Shown here one piece after another: positions 33,369 through 41,968 of a DNA stretch of 64,000 nucleotides. Each line of letters begins with the position of its first letter. Position 1 is the first letter of the stretch. This DNA comes from a virus: positions 28,216-92,215 of the IMG/VR virus record IMGVR_UViG_3300027763_002006. One strand, given 5' to 3'. The translations under genes were made by a program, and so were the position numbers. Under the pieces are notes generated by a model. The model did not search any database and was not told the DNA's origin. It saw only the letters and a program-made list of their open reading frames with translations.

Positions 33369-33371
33369 AAT

Positions 33372-33380
33372 GTATTTATA
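33372..33380 (-). promoter_or_regulatory. Late-type TATAAATAC box
   Basis: The minus strand reads TATAAATAC, identical to the T4 late core TATAAATA, only four bases before the ATG at 33368. If used, the mRNA would have almost no leader, so it may instead be a chance AT run. Confidence 0.4.
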
Positions 33381-33444
33381 AAATAAGTCAGTATAACCAT
33401 TATACGCAATTAGTTTTAATAGTACTTTACTCGACCGCATATTG

Positions 33445-33454
33445 TTTTAAATAC
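33445..33454 (+). promoter_or_regulatory. Late-type TAAATAC box before Asn/Thr-repeat gene
   Basis: The plus strand reads TTTTAAATAC, 33 bases upstream of the ATG at 33488, with ATAGGAG as the ribosome site in between. It fits the recurring box. Confidence 0.45.
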
Positions 33455-33487
33455 TAAAAAGCCATTAAATGGTATAGGAGTAATATC

Positions 33488-34777
33488 ATGAAAAGAACAC
33501 TTGTTACCTTTGCTTTGATAGCCATTGCAATTTCTGTATCAGCACAAACAACCAGTACATCAAGCACTGCTGGCGGTACAACCACTGGTACCACTGGAGT
33601 TATTAATCAAGGCAGTTACGATTCAAAAACATTAGTTGACACTAATAGTACTAGTAACAGCGTTAGTACAGTGAACACTAATAACAATAATACTGGTACA
33701 ATTACCAATATTAATCAAACCACTGTTGGTAGTACCAGTACAAATACCAACAATAATAACAATGTTACCACTGGTACATTAACCAATAACAACAACAACG
33801 TCAACAGTGGCACAATGACCAATAACAACAACAACGTCAACAGTGGCACAATGACTTATAACAATAACAACGTTAACACAGGTACGATGACCAACAATAA
33901 CAACAATGTATCTACAAGTACAAATACCAACAATAACATCAACACTGGTGACATGACTAATCGTAACATTAATACTAGCACATCGACAAGTAACAACACC
34001 AATAGCAACACAAACTATAATTATGGTGATCAGACTGTTCGTAATATCAATTCTAATACAAGCACCAGTACAAATACAAATAACAACATTAACACAGGTG
34101 ACATGACTAATCGTAACATTAATACTAGCACTAGTACAAGTACAAATGCCAATACAAATACTAACGTTAACACAGGTGACATGACTAATCGTAATATCCA
34201 AACTGGTGATATGACGAACAGAAATATCAACAATAGTACCAGTGCAAGTACAAGTAATAATACTAACACTAACATCAACAGTGGTACAATGGTTAATCAA
34301 AACATTCAAAGCGGTGAGATGACTAATCGTAATATCAATGAAACAACCATAACTCAAAAGGTAATTCAACCTCCTCCAACTGCGGTTGCTCCTGCAATGA
34401 TGAGTGGTGGTAATGCCGACTTATGTAGCACAGGTACTAGTGGTAGTGTACAAACACAGATCTTTGGTGTTGGTGCAGGTGGTGTTACTCGCGATTTAAA
34501 TTGCGAACGTTTAAAATTATCTAAAACACTGTATGACATGGGTATGAAAGTTGCCGCTGTAGCTACTATGTGTCAAGACCGTAGAGTATTTGATGCTATG
34601 TTAGCCGCAGGTACTCCTTGCCCATATGAAGGCAAGATTGGTGAACAGGCCAAGGCAGCTTGGGAAGCAAATCCAGAAAAGTTACCAAAACTTCAAGAGG
34701 AAAAAATAGATGAAACTTACAAGAAAGTTGGCATTGGCGCTTTGCTTGGCATTCTCGTTCACAACGCTTTCAAGTAA
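33488..34777 (+). CDS. Secreted Asn/Thr-rich repeat protein
   Basis: This is a 429-residue protein with signal peptide (MKRTLVTFALIAIAISVSAQ). Residues about 45-290 are made of short repeats built from NNNNNVNSGTMT and TGDMTNRNINTSTST units, almost lacking other residues. The last 120 residues are a distinct domain with four Cys (NADLCSTGTSG, DLNCERLK, MCQDRR, TPCPYEG), then a KKVGIGALLG tail. The repeat pattern suggests a beta-solenoid or amyloid-like fibre on the cell surface, but this is inference. It overlaps the next gene by 68 bases. Confidence 0.7.
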   Translation: MKRTLVTFALIAIAISVSAQTTSTSSTAGGTTTGTTGVINQGSYDSKTLVDTNSTSNSVSTVNTNNNNTGTITNINQTTVGSTSTNTNNNNNVTTGTLTNNNNNVNSGTMTNNNNNVNSGTMTYNNNNVNTGTMTNNNNNVSTSTNTNNNINTGDMTNRNINTSTSTSNNTNSNTNYNYGDQTVRNINSNTSTSTNTNNNINTGDMTNRNINTSTSTSTNANTNTNVNTGDMTNRNIQTGDMTNRNINNSTSASTSNNTNTNINSGTMVNQNIQSGEMTNRNINETTITQKVIQPPPTAVAPAMMSGGNADLCSTGTSGSVQTQIFGVGAGGVTRDLNCERLKLSKTLYDMGMKVAAVATMCQDRRVFDAMLAAGTPCPYEGKIGEQAKAAWEANPEKLPKLQEEKIDETYKKVGIGALLGILVHNAFK

Positions 34778-37097
34778 TGCTCAAACAGATACCACTACAG
34801 GGAATCTAATTAATTCTACTGGCACAGCTACGGATACAACAAGTAAATGGAATAATGGGGTATATGTTAATTCATTGACTTGTTGGCAACCAGGTGGCCC
34901 TGGCAATTGTGGACCAAATCCTAATGTGCTACCCAACGGGCAGATTCATTTCTCGTATGGTCAAGTAGACTTAAATCAAGTCATTAACATTAATCGAGCC
35001 CTGGCCGCAGGCGGCACAGGATTACAACTCAGCGGATTCAATTTTGGTTTTACTGCTAAGAACGGCAACGGTTGGGACAATGGACAACAAGACTATCTTG
35101 CCGCTTATGTAAAATTAAAAGATTCTGCTGGCAATCAAATTGCCAACTATGATTATAGTAGCCAAACAAATAGAAGATATAACTGGACTAACTTTAACTT
35201 CAGTGAAACATTTGCTACACCATATGTTGCTTCAGCACTGAGCACAGCGCAAGTGGGTTTCGTAGGACGCGACACTAATGGATGGGCAGGTCCTTATGGT
35301 CCGGAAATCTTCGGTGTTAGTTTTAGTTTAAAATATCGCATCGATCCTTGTGCCAATAACCCTGCATACAGTTCGAATTGTTCCGGGTTTAACAGCATAG
35401 TGACCAGCAACAATGTATTGCCTAATCCCGATGCTTGGGGCACTTCAATGAACCAAATGGTTGCTATTAATACTGCATTAAAAAATGGCGGCTCGGGTGC
35501 AATGGTACACGGCTTTAACTATGGCTTTGATTATAATGTAGGGCAAAGTTGGTCGGGCTGTACTGCTACTAATCAAGATGGATCTTGTAGTTGGTACATG
35601 AACATTCCTGCCAGTGTAAATGCAACCGCACTATTGACTAATAGCAATAACCAAACAATAGTTTCAAAGAATCATAATTTAACAGGTGATGGCACCAGCG
35701 GATCAGTAAATGGTCAATACCTACTGCCCAGCAGTTTAAATCAGACTGCCCTTGGCAATCTAAGACTTTATGGTAATGCTTCAGGCACAGGTTCTTCATT
35801 AGGAAACTTTTCAGCAAGTTTAATATACACAGTGGATCCCTGTAATACTAATCCATTATACAACGCATCATGCAGTGGATATGGCGCCGCAATGGCCAAG
35901 AGTTTAGCACCTGCAACTACAACTTCATCTCCTACTATGGCTACTATGTCTTCGAGTCCTTCAGGAACTTCTCCCATGGATAACAATGGTCCTGGGCAAG
36001 GACCCACCGATGGTTCTTTTAATGCATCTGGACCAGGACCTAGTAGTCAGCAAGCAACAGCAACGGCGGGTTCTGAACCTCCAGGTAGCACACCAACAGC
36101 AGGTCCAGGTTCACAGCAACAAGTTGCTCAAAGCAATAGTCCGTCGTCAACACCATCATCGCCTGCTTCTGGTCCGGGCCAGCGTCAAGAAAGCGGCGGC
36201 AAATCTGGTGGAGGTAATTTAAGTTTAGCAATGAGTGTAGTTAGTAGAGTGCAGGCAGCGGATAGAGCAACGCAGACCAGTGCTGTGGCTAACGCCCAAC
36301 AAGTTGTAACAACATCAAGTGCGTCTGCACAAGCACAGGCCAATCAGGTAGTTGAACAAGCAAATGCATTAAGTTCAGACAGCAGTCAAGCAAGCCAGAC
36401 TCTAACATCAACTACAATGCAACAAGGCACTAGACAGCAACAAGGTGGCACTGGTGTATCAGTAATGACATTACAAGGTCCTAATGTTATGACTTTGCAG
36501 GCTTTAACATCATCTGCATCTTCTTCGCAGACTGTAACTGTGGATACAACAAACATTCAACGTGTAGACGGAGTCGGCGATAGTTCAATATATTCATTAA
36601 CATCAAATTCTATACAAAGATACTCTCCCGGCGTATCTTTAAATTCTCAGTTTAATGGAGTAGCTATTAGTTCTGCTCCAATACAAATGATACAGCCAAG
36701 ACAGGAGTTTAAGTTTGAAAGCAGAATAGAGCAAGAATCGCAGAGCTTCCAAACTACACAGACAGCAATGACCCGTGGCACTGTATTAAATGATATCATT
36801 GAACAACGTGTTAATGTTGCTTCATTTCAAATGGAGCAACAAATGGACACAGTTAAGAAAAATGTATTACCCAATGAGCTAGCTGGCAGTGTTGACATTG
36901 CTGCCATGGCAATGACGCCAAAAGGTTATGAAGTGTATAGTATCGTAACGCTACGTGATGTTCCTTTTTATAAGCCAGAAGCAATTTACAAAGATAATAA
37001 GACAGTCGACAACGCAAGAGTGTTGCGTGGATTAACCAGTGGCAGTGATGCTAAACACCAAGAAATGGTTGATCAACAATACAAGTTGGGAAATTAA
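34710..37097 (+). CDS. Large secreted protein with two lectin-like repeats
   Basis: This is a 795-residue protein with signal peptide (MKLTRKLALALCLAFSFTTLSSNAQ, seen in part). Two related domains (about 55-210 and 215-385) share a VLPN...NQ(V/M)VxIN...GGxGxxxxGFNxGF pattern and paired Cys. Residues 400-520 are Ser/Pro/Gly/Gln-rich linker. The rest is Gln/Ser-rich and helical, ending near QQYKLGN. The start lies inside the end of the upstream repeat gene, so they are likely made together. Surface binding or matrix formation is plausible but unproven. Confidence 0.65.
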   Translation: MKLTRKLALALCLAFSFTTLSSNAQTDTTTGNLINSTGTATDTTSKWNNGVYVNSLTCWQPGGPGNCGPNPNVLPNGQIHFSYGQVDLNQVININRALAAGGTGLQLSGFNFGFTAKNGNGWDNGQQDYLAAYVKLKDSAGNQIANYDYSSQTNRRYNWTNFNFSETFATPYVASALSTAQVGFVGRDTNGWAGPYGPEIFGVSFSLKYRIDPCANNPAYSSNCSGFNSIVTSNNVLPNPDAWGTSMNQMVAINTALKNGGSGAMVHGFNYGFDYNVGQSWSGCTATNQDGSCSWYMNIPASVNATALLTNSNNQTIVSKNHNLTGDGTSGSVNGQYLLPSSLNQTALGNLRLYGNASGTGSSLGNFSASLIYTVDPCNTNPLYNASCSGYGAAMAKSLAPATTTSSPTMATMSSSPSGTSPMDNNGPGQGPTDGSFNASGPGPSSQQATATAGSEPPGSTPTAGPGSQQQVAQSNSPSSTPSSPASGPGQRQESGGKSGGGNLSLAMSVVSRVQAADRATQTSAVANAQQVVTTSSASAQAQANQVVEQANALSSDSSQASQTLTSTTMQQGTRQQQGGTGVSVMTLQGPNVMTLQALTSSASSSQTVTVDTTNIQRVDGVGDSSIYSLTSNSIQRYSPGVSLNSQFNGVAISSAPIQMIQPRQEFKFESRIEQESQSFQTTQTAMTRGTVLNDIIEQRVNVASFQMEQQMDTVKKNVLPNELAGSVDIAAMAMTPKGYEVYSIVTLRDVPFYKPEAIYKDNKTVDNARVLRGLTSGSDAKHQEMVDQQYKLGN

Positions 37098-37098
37098 T

Positions 37099-37287
37099 AT
37101 GGATTATATTGCTTATTTTATGTTAGGATTTAGTTTTGGCATATCGTTTTACTATATGTTTTATTACGATAACTCCATGGATCAATTAGAACGTATGAAG
37201 CATGACCTTGCTGTACGTAAACTATGGATTGCTATGTTAGCAAATCAAAAAACAAACAAATCAAAATGGCCAGAAGGCTGGAATTAA
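37099..37287 (+). CDS. Small membrane protein, 62 aa
   Basis: The start at 37099 follows the upstream stop by one base. A membrane helix (about residues 4-24, IAYFMLGFSFGISFYYMFYY) precedes a basic tail (KHDLAVRKLWIAMLANQK). The short gene is part of the plus-strand unit with the secreted repeat proteins. Function is unknown. Confidence 0.55.
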   Translation: MDYIAYFMLGFSFGISFYYMFYYDNSMDQLERMKHDLAVRKLWIAMLANQKTNKSKWPEGWN

Positions 37288-37303
37288 TATTAGGAGAATC
37301 AAA

Positions 37304-37924
37304 ATGACAGAAGAGATTAAAGATGTTAACGCAAAGATCGAAGACGCTGAAGCGGCTGTAAAAAAATATGCCAGCAAGGACACTGTTATCAGCATTGGTG
37401 GTTACGAATTTACACCAGCAAAACTAATGGTGGCATTTACACTAGTGTCATCTATACTAGGTGGACTTTATGGTACCTTTGAAGTATACAAGGACTATCA
37501 AGGCATGAAGAAAAAGATTGCTGATTACTCTGCACCAGACCTAAGTGGTTTTGACAAGCGACTAGCAGTCATAGAAGAAAACAGTCAAAAGGGTGCTGAC
37601 TATACACGTGACATTAAAACTGACTTGAAGAATGACATTCGTCGCAACGAAACAGTTACAGAACAGGTAGAGCGCAGTGTGAAAACTGCACAGCGTGAAA
37701 CTGAAAGTGAAATGCGTGACATGCGTAAAGCAGTTCGTGAAGATCTAGAGCGAGCAAGAAATGAAGCCAATGCTATTCGCAGGGACATGGAATCAACTCG
37801 TAAAGAAATCAACAGTGAATTTACTGCGGCACGTAGAGAAATTAATCGTGAAGTCGAAACGCTGAAAAGAGAAGTTGATAGTAAGATACAAAAAGCCATC
37901 GACAATCCATTGGCCAACAAATAA
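37304..37924 (+). CDS. Membrane-anchored coiled-coil protein
   Basis: This is a 206-residue protein with AGGAGA upstream. A short helix leads to a membrane span (about residues 42-60), and then a long Arg/Glu/Lys coiled coil fills residues 80-195 (ERARNEANAIRRDMESTRKE and others). It could be a structural spacer between membrane and other proteins. It ends three bases before the oppositely running racemase gene. No enzyme motif. Confidence 0.6.
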   Translation: MTEEIKDVNAKIEDAEAAVKKYASKDTVISIGGYEFTPAKLMVAFTLVSSILGGLYGTFEVYKDYQGMKKKIADYSAPDLSGFDKRLAVIEENSQKGADYTRDIKTDLKNDIRRNETVTEQVERSVKTAQRETESEMRDMRKAVREDLERARNEANAIRRDMESTRKEINSEFTAARREINREVETLKREVDSKIQKAIDNPLANK

Positions 37925-37927
37925 CTT

Positions 37928-38620
37928 TTAAGGCCTACTTCTTTCTTTAATGGCCGCTTTGACCAAGCTGTCTATACTGTTGATTAATGGAATACCATTA
38001 TGGTTGTCTTCCTTGACTGCCAATGGTATTTCAGTACAACCCAATACCACTGCTTGAGCACCACGTGCTATCAAACTATCTACCACAGACATAAACATTG
38101 GATGTGACTGTTCAAGTTCGCCGCTTTTAATCAAATTAATAGCAGGTTGCACCAATGTCGACATTTCTTCTTTAGATGGGACGATGCAATTCCATCCCTG
38201 ATCATTTAATCTAGTTTGATATAACCCAGATTCTATTGTGCCTTGCGTACCTAAGATACCTATATTTTTACCTGAAAGATTTAAACTTTTTAATTCTTCT
38301 GCAACGCTATCTACAATGTGTAAAATAGGTACACTTATCTCAGAAAGCTGTGAGTACCAGAAGTGTGCCGAGTTACAAGGTATGACAATATAACTACATC
38401 CTGCATTCATCAATCCTCTAACACCACCTTGTAACCAATGCAATGGCAAATTATCTCCAGATCGTATACTGGTACTACGATCTGGTATTCGAGGTTCATT
38501 CCAAAGAACAAATGGAATATGTTCTTGATCGCAGGTTGCGGGAGTTTTTTTAATTAGTCTATTAACAAACTCTGCAGATGCAGCCGGCCCCATTCCACCA
38601 AGTATGCCTAGGCGTTTCAT
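37928..38620 (-). CDS. Aspartate/glutamate racemase family
   Basis: This is a 230-residue protein from the start at 38620 (MKRLGILGGMGPAAS). It has both catalytic Cys motifs, IPCNSAHFW (Cys82) and LGCTEIPL (Cys195), and the typical ILHIVDSVAEEL and GILGTQGTI blocks. It would interconvert L- and D-Asp or Glu without cofactor. D-Glu/D-Asp are peptidoglycan-related. Start overlaps a 20-residue gene (ATGA). It is the end of an apparent unit with a symporter and binding protein that handle acidic amino acids. Confidence 0.88.
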   Translation of the reverse strand: MKRLGILGGMGPAASAEFVNRLIKKTPATCDQEHIPFVLWNEPRIPDRSTSIRSGDNLPLHWLQGGVRGLMNAGCSYIVIPCNSAHFWYSQLSEISVPILHIVDSVAEELKSLNLSGKNIGILGTQGTIESGLYQTRLNDQGWNCIVPSKEEMSTLVQPAINLIKSGELEQSHPMFMSVVDSLIARGAQAVVLGCTEIPLAVKEDNHNGIPLINSIDSLVKAAIKERSRP

Positions 38621-38679
38621 AGTATAAAAAATACAATGATTATCAAAATGCCAACAGCTATGACAGTAGGAAGTCTCAT
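38617..38679 (-). CDS. 20-residue single-span membrane peptide
   Basis: This micro-gene overlaps the upstream stop as ATGA at 38679 and the racemase start as ATGA at 38617. The peptide MRLPTVIAVGILIIIVFFIL is almost wholly a membrane helix. Precise overlaps on both sides support translation. It could also be only a coupling device that carries ribosomes to the racemase start. Confidence 0.45.
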   Translation of the reverse strand: MRLPTVIAVGILIIIVFFIL

Positions 38680-39278
38680 TTTTTAAATAATAACGCAGAA
38701 GCAATGATTAATGCTGTTTGTGCCGCTTCTACATCACTGGGCTGTTCTTTCCAACCTACACTGATTTGTCCTATGAATACACCAGGCTCTGCTGGTACAC
38801 TAATACGACACATATAATTTACACCAGCTTCTTTATAAGTAAAGCCAATGAGACTCTGCGGCTTAAGATATGGACTACAAGGAATTTTACCGGACATTAG
38901 TCCTATGACATCATTGTTGTTGTCATAGTTTTTACTAAACAGCCCAACGTCTAATCCATTGTGTTCTTTAATCTTTCCGCCATTGCGTGTGGCCAAGAAC
39001 ACAATTTTTCTTGTGTTTATTAATGTGTTGACTTCCATGATAGACACAAGTTCTATGTCTGTGTGCTTCAACAAGAAATTATATGCTTCTTCATACTGAC
39101 CATTCATCTTGGGCAATGCCTGCTGAGCACGGTAGCTGGCCATGAAGTTATCCTTTTCAGAATAAACAATCCAGCCACCGAATCCTAATATACACAGGAA
39201 CACAACAGTAAATAGGCGAAATGGACTTTCGCCTATGTATGTCAATAAACTTAAAAGAAAGTCTTTAAGTTTGTCCAT
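38676..39278 (-). CDS. Membrane-anchored protein with soluble domain
   Basis: The ATG at 39278 (MDKLKDFLL) is preferred over an earlier GTG at 39296. One span (about residues 19-42) precedes a soluble domain with SIMEVNTLINTRKIVFLAT, DNNNDVIGLMSGKI and CRISVPAEPGVFIGQISVGW, and a final hydrophobic AALIIASALLF run. Two Cys (PCSPYL and YMCRIS) could be a disulfide. Function is unknown. It overlaps the symporter end and the micro-gene. Confidence 0.55.
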   Translation of the reverse strand: MDKLKDFLLSLLTYIGESPFRLFTVVFLCILGFGGWIVYSEKDNFMASYRAQQALPKMNGQYEEAYNFLLKHTDIELVSIMEVNTLINTRKIVFLATRNGGKIKEHNGLDVGLFSKNYDNNNDVIGLMSGKIPCSPYLKPQSLIGFTYKEAGVNYMCRISVPAEPGVFIGQISVGWKEQPSDVEAAQTALIIASALLFKK

Positions 39279-40539
39279 CTTCTTGTTCTTTGTCACAGAC
39301 GAATGCTGTTACTGCGACATTTCCATGTACGTGACTTGCTGTGCGAATCATGTCCATTAGTGGATCAACTGCAATCAATAATACTAATACAGCTTCGCTG
39401 GGTAGTTTTAACAAGTCACAGACAACTGCTACTGTGGCCACCGTTAAGATACCTGTTGTACCTGCACTTGCTAATCCTGCTAAAATGCTACCAAACAATA
39501 CAACTGCTAGTCCTGTCAAGCCTAATGGTGCATCATAGATGTTGGCAATAAACACTGTGGCAATAGCATAGTAAACAATACTACCAATACGGTTAACAGT
39601 GAAACTTAGTGGAACAGTTAGTTCAACTCCACCTTTGTCGAACTTCAACTTGTGTAGTGCTTCTTGTGCATATGGGATACAAGCTAGACTACTACGTGAA
39701 CTCACAGCAACAATTAATGTTTCTTTAGTTTCACGGATAACAGTGGCAAGGCTCAATCCACTACGCATCCAAATTACTACTGTACCTAGAGCAATCACTA
39801 AGAATCCACCAATTGCTTGTTGGAATACAAAGTCAAACATAGTCATAAAAATACCAACGCCAACTTTACCCACCTGTGATGAAATCATGGCTAATAGTGC
39901 AATTGGTAGGAAGTAATTTAGGAATTTAAAAATACTAATACTTGCTTGTTGAACGCTCTTTAGAACTTCAACCAACATACGTTGACCCTCGGTTTTTAAG
40001 TGTCCTAATGCTACACCAAAGATTAAACAGAAGATAACGATCTTTAAACTCTCACCATTGTTTAATGTGTTGAAAATGTTTTCTGGGATAAACTTTTCTG
40101 CCATTTTACCAGCACTAACTTCTGCTGCCACTGGCATTGGTTCTTTAAGAGTGATGTTCAAATCAGTGCCACTGTCTTTGTCATTGACTAAAACACCAAG
40201 TTGTGTTTTCTTTTCAGGAGTCATTTCACTGCCTGTGATAACAACTGTACCTACTCCAATAACTGCGGCAATAAACATACTGCTGACAAAACCAATAATA
40301 ATTCTGCGAATTAAAGTTTGACTGCCTTCTTTTTGTAGTAAGCCAATGATACCAACTAGAATAGTTGCTAACAAGAATGGCAGTACAACTACCTTCAACA
40401 AACTAATATAGATGCTGCCAATACTGTCAAGGCCTATGCTGAACTCAGGAGCATACACTCCGCTTAAAATACCTACGATGATTGATCCTAAAATAGTCCA
40501 AGGACTAGTCAGGAAACTTTTTAAATGTGCTGTTGTCAT
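39265..40539 (-). CDS. Dicarboxylate/amino acid:cation symporter (GltP/DctA family)
   Basis: This is a 424-residue, about eight-span transporter. It has the serine-rich loop AVSSRSSLACIP, the second hairpin SAGTTGILTV, and the last helix AVDPLMDMIRTASHVHGN. In well-studied members TM7 has NMDGT and TM8 has NVTGD; here they read NRIGS and HVHGN, so cation sites differ. Substrates are probably Asp/Glu or C4 dicarboxylates. Phage-encoded transporters of this type are unusual. It lies ten bases after the solute-binding protein gene. Confidence 0.88.
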   Translation of the reverse strand: MTTAHLKSFLTSPWTILGSIIVGILSGVYAPEFSIGLDSIGSIYISLLKVVVLPFLLATILVGIIGLLQKEGSQTLIRRIIIGFVSSMFIAAVIGVGTVVITGSEMTPEKKTQLGVLVNDKDSGTDLNITLKEPMPVAAEVSAGKMAEKFIPENIFNTLNNGESLKIVIFCLIFGVALGHLKTEGQRMLVEVLKSVQQASISIFKFLNYFLPIALLAMISSQVGKVGVGIFMTMFDFVFQQAIGGFLVIALGTVVIWMRSGLSLATVIRETKETLIVAVSSRSSLACIPYAQEALHKLKFDKGGVELTVPLSFTVNRIGSIVYYAIATVFIANIYDAPLGLTGLAVVLFGSILAGLASAGTTGILTVATVAVVCDLLKLPSEAVLVLLIAVDPLMDMIRTASHVHGNVAVTAFVCDKEQEDGQT

Positions 40540-40548
40540 GTTAAGTCC

Positions 40549-41367
40549 TTATTTCTTTTCTGCTTTGTATCTATCCATTAACTTTTTAGTGTCAATGTTA
40601 TTGTATTCATTTTTAATGACGTGATTAACAACGCTTAACAATTGAATTGCTTTTGGATTTACTGCAACGGCAATGTTATCTACGCTGTCCGAGATTGTAA
40701 TGGTCTTAGTGCTAATTGCGGCGTCTGGCTTTTCAAAAGAAATTTTCTTGATTTCAAATTCATCACGGTAAGCGGCAGCAATATCGCCACGTGTGACTTT
40801 GTCAATGATTACATCCCATTTATCTTCAGGAAGGAATACAGCGTTAGGGAAATTGATACGAGCAAATGTATCATAACTTGAGTTGCGAATAAAACTAATC
40901 TTACCATTAAAATTTCTAATCACTTGATAAACTTCTTTGCCCTGACTGTTTTGACTTAACCATAAACGATTAATAACCAAACTTTGTCTTAGTTTAATAT
41001 AAGGATCACTGAATCTAACAACTTGTAAACGTGGACCAGTTACGGATAATTTACTAACAGCAATGTCAGCTTTGCCTTCTCTAACTTGTTCAACAACTTC
41101 AGCAAAACTTTCTGCATCGCGTCTGAACTGTACTGGCACTCCAAGTAGGACACCAATTCGTTGAGCAATCTCAACGTCAAGACCTCGAATATTATCGCCT
41201 TCTCCAGAGAAGAAAGGAGGAACATCTTTTTTGGTCATTGCTACGACAAGAACGTTGGCTTTCTTGATTGCGGCAATATCTGCGGATAGGGGTACTGTGG
41301 AACCTGGCATCTGTGCCTGGACTAGTGAGGAAACCAGTACGAATAGTAGGGTGATTAGTTTTTTCAT
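40549..41367 (-). CDS. Periplasmic amino-acid binding protein (SBP family 3)
   Basis: This is a 272-residue protein with signal peptide (MKKLITLLFVLVSSLVQAQ). Then comes the bi-lobed family 3 pattern: VLVVAMTKKDVPPF, GLDVEIAQRIGVLLGV, GKADIAVSKLSVTGPR and VVRFSDPYIKLRQSLVI, with the lobe switch and C-terminal KNEYNNIDTKKLM. Family 3 binds polar amino acids such as Glu, Asp or Gln. No ABC permease or ATPase is visible here, and the next gene is a secondary symporter. It may cooperate with host ABC parts or just sequester ligand. Confidence 0.88.
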   Translation of the reverse strand: MKKLITLLFVLVSSLVQAQMPGSTVPLSADIAAIKKANVLVVAMTKKDVPPFFSGEGDNIRGLDVEIAQRIGVLLGVPVQFRRDAESFAEVVEQVREGKADIAVSKLSVTGPRLQVVRFSDPYIKLRQSLVINRLWLSQNSQGKEVYQVIRNFNGKISFIRNSSYDTFARINFPNAVFLPEDKWDVIIDKVTRGDIAAAYRDEFEIKKISFEKPDAAISTKTITISDSVDNIAVAVNPKAIQLLSVVNHVIKNEYNNIDTKKLMDRYKAEKK

Positions 41368-41373
41368 AATGTT

Positions 41374-41382
41374 ATATTTATG
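41374..41382 (-). promoter_or_regulatory. Late-type TAAATA box before binding-protein gene
   Basis: The minus strand reads CATAAATAT, about seven bases upstream of the start at 41367. It fits the recurring TAAATA(C/T) box. Confidence 0.4.
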
Positions 41383-41403
41383 TTTAATATAATGTATTTT
41401 TTA

Positions 41404-41967
41404 TTACATCCACAACCACAGACCCTGGGCACTTAATAGCATGCCAACACCTGCAACAAAGAAGCTACCCCAAAACATAGCTACACTAACTGCTAAAATA
41501 CTTGCTGACAATACAACGATTGCCAACTGATAGGCTGTGCTTGCATAACCAATCCATGGACTAGATTTTTTAGCTTCTTCACGAACTGCTTCCATTTCTC
41601 TTGCTTTAACAGCAAGTTCTTTCTTGTCTGCATCCATGCGTTCTTTTTCAGCTTGAAATTCTGCACGTAGTTTTGGATCAGTTGCGGTCTTTGCGGCAAT
41701 TTCGTAAGTGACACCGCGACCTGCCTTAGCTTGATATTGTGCCCATGTGTTATTAGCACCCAGTGTATTGTTTAACACTGTGCTGCCTAACTTGCCACCG
41801 TACCATGCATTGACTGCTAGTAACAATGCAAATATGCTAATAACCATACCTGCTTTGTCTTTTAATTTAGCTTCACGTTCACTGCGTGATCCCACTGGAG
41901 GCTTTGGAGCATCCGGATCCTTTGGTGTTTTGTTTACTAAGTTTAATACTGAATCAATTAAAGCCAT
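41404..41967 (-). CDS. DUF4337-like membrane protein
   Basis: This is a 187-residue protein. An N-terminal span (about 41-55) and two more near the C-terminus (about 145-185) surround a charged coiled region (AEFQAEKERMDADKKELAVK and on). The NNTWAQYQAKAGRG motif is typical of DUF4337, a membrane family of unknown job. It follows the lipase gene by one base, with GGAGAAAA upstream. End of the gene unit from 45789. Confidence 0.7.
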   Translation of the reverse strand: MALIDSVLNLVNKTPKDPDAPKPPVGSRSEREAKLKDKAGMVISIFALLLAVNAWYGGKLGSTVLNNTLGANNTWAQYQAKAGRGVTYEIAAKTATDPKLRAEFQAEKERMDADKKELAVKAREMEAVREEAKKSSPWIGYASTAYQLAIVVLSASILAVSVAMFWGSFFVAGVGMLLSAQGLWLWM

Positions 41968-41968
41968 T

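Noticed and set aside
33500-34350. CRISPR-like array in the short repeats
   Set aside because: The repeats are codon-based, unequal in length and in frame with a protein; no constant spacer-repeat pattern and no cas genes.
33779-34369. 196-residue open frame antisense to the Asn/Thr repeat gene
   Set aside because: It is the mirror of low-complexity repeats and gives a Val/Ile/Cys/Thr string with no ribosome site; the plus-strand gene has a signal peptide and start context.
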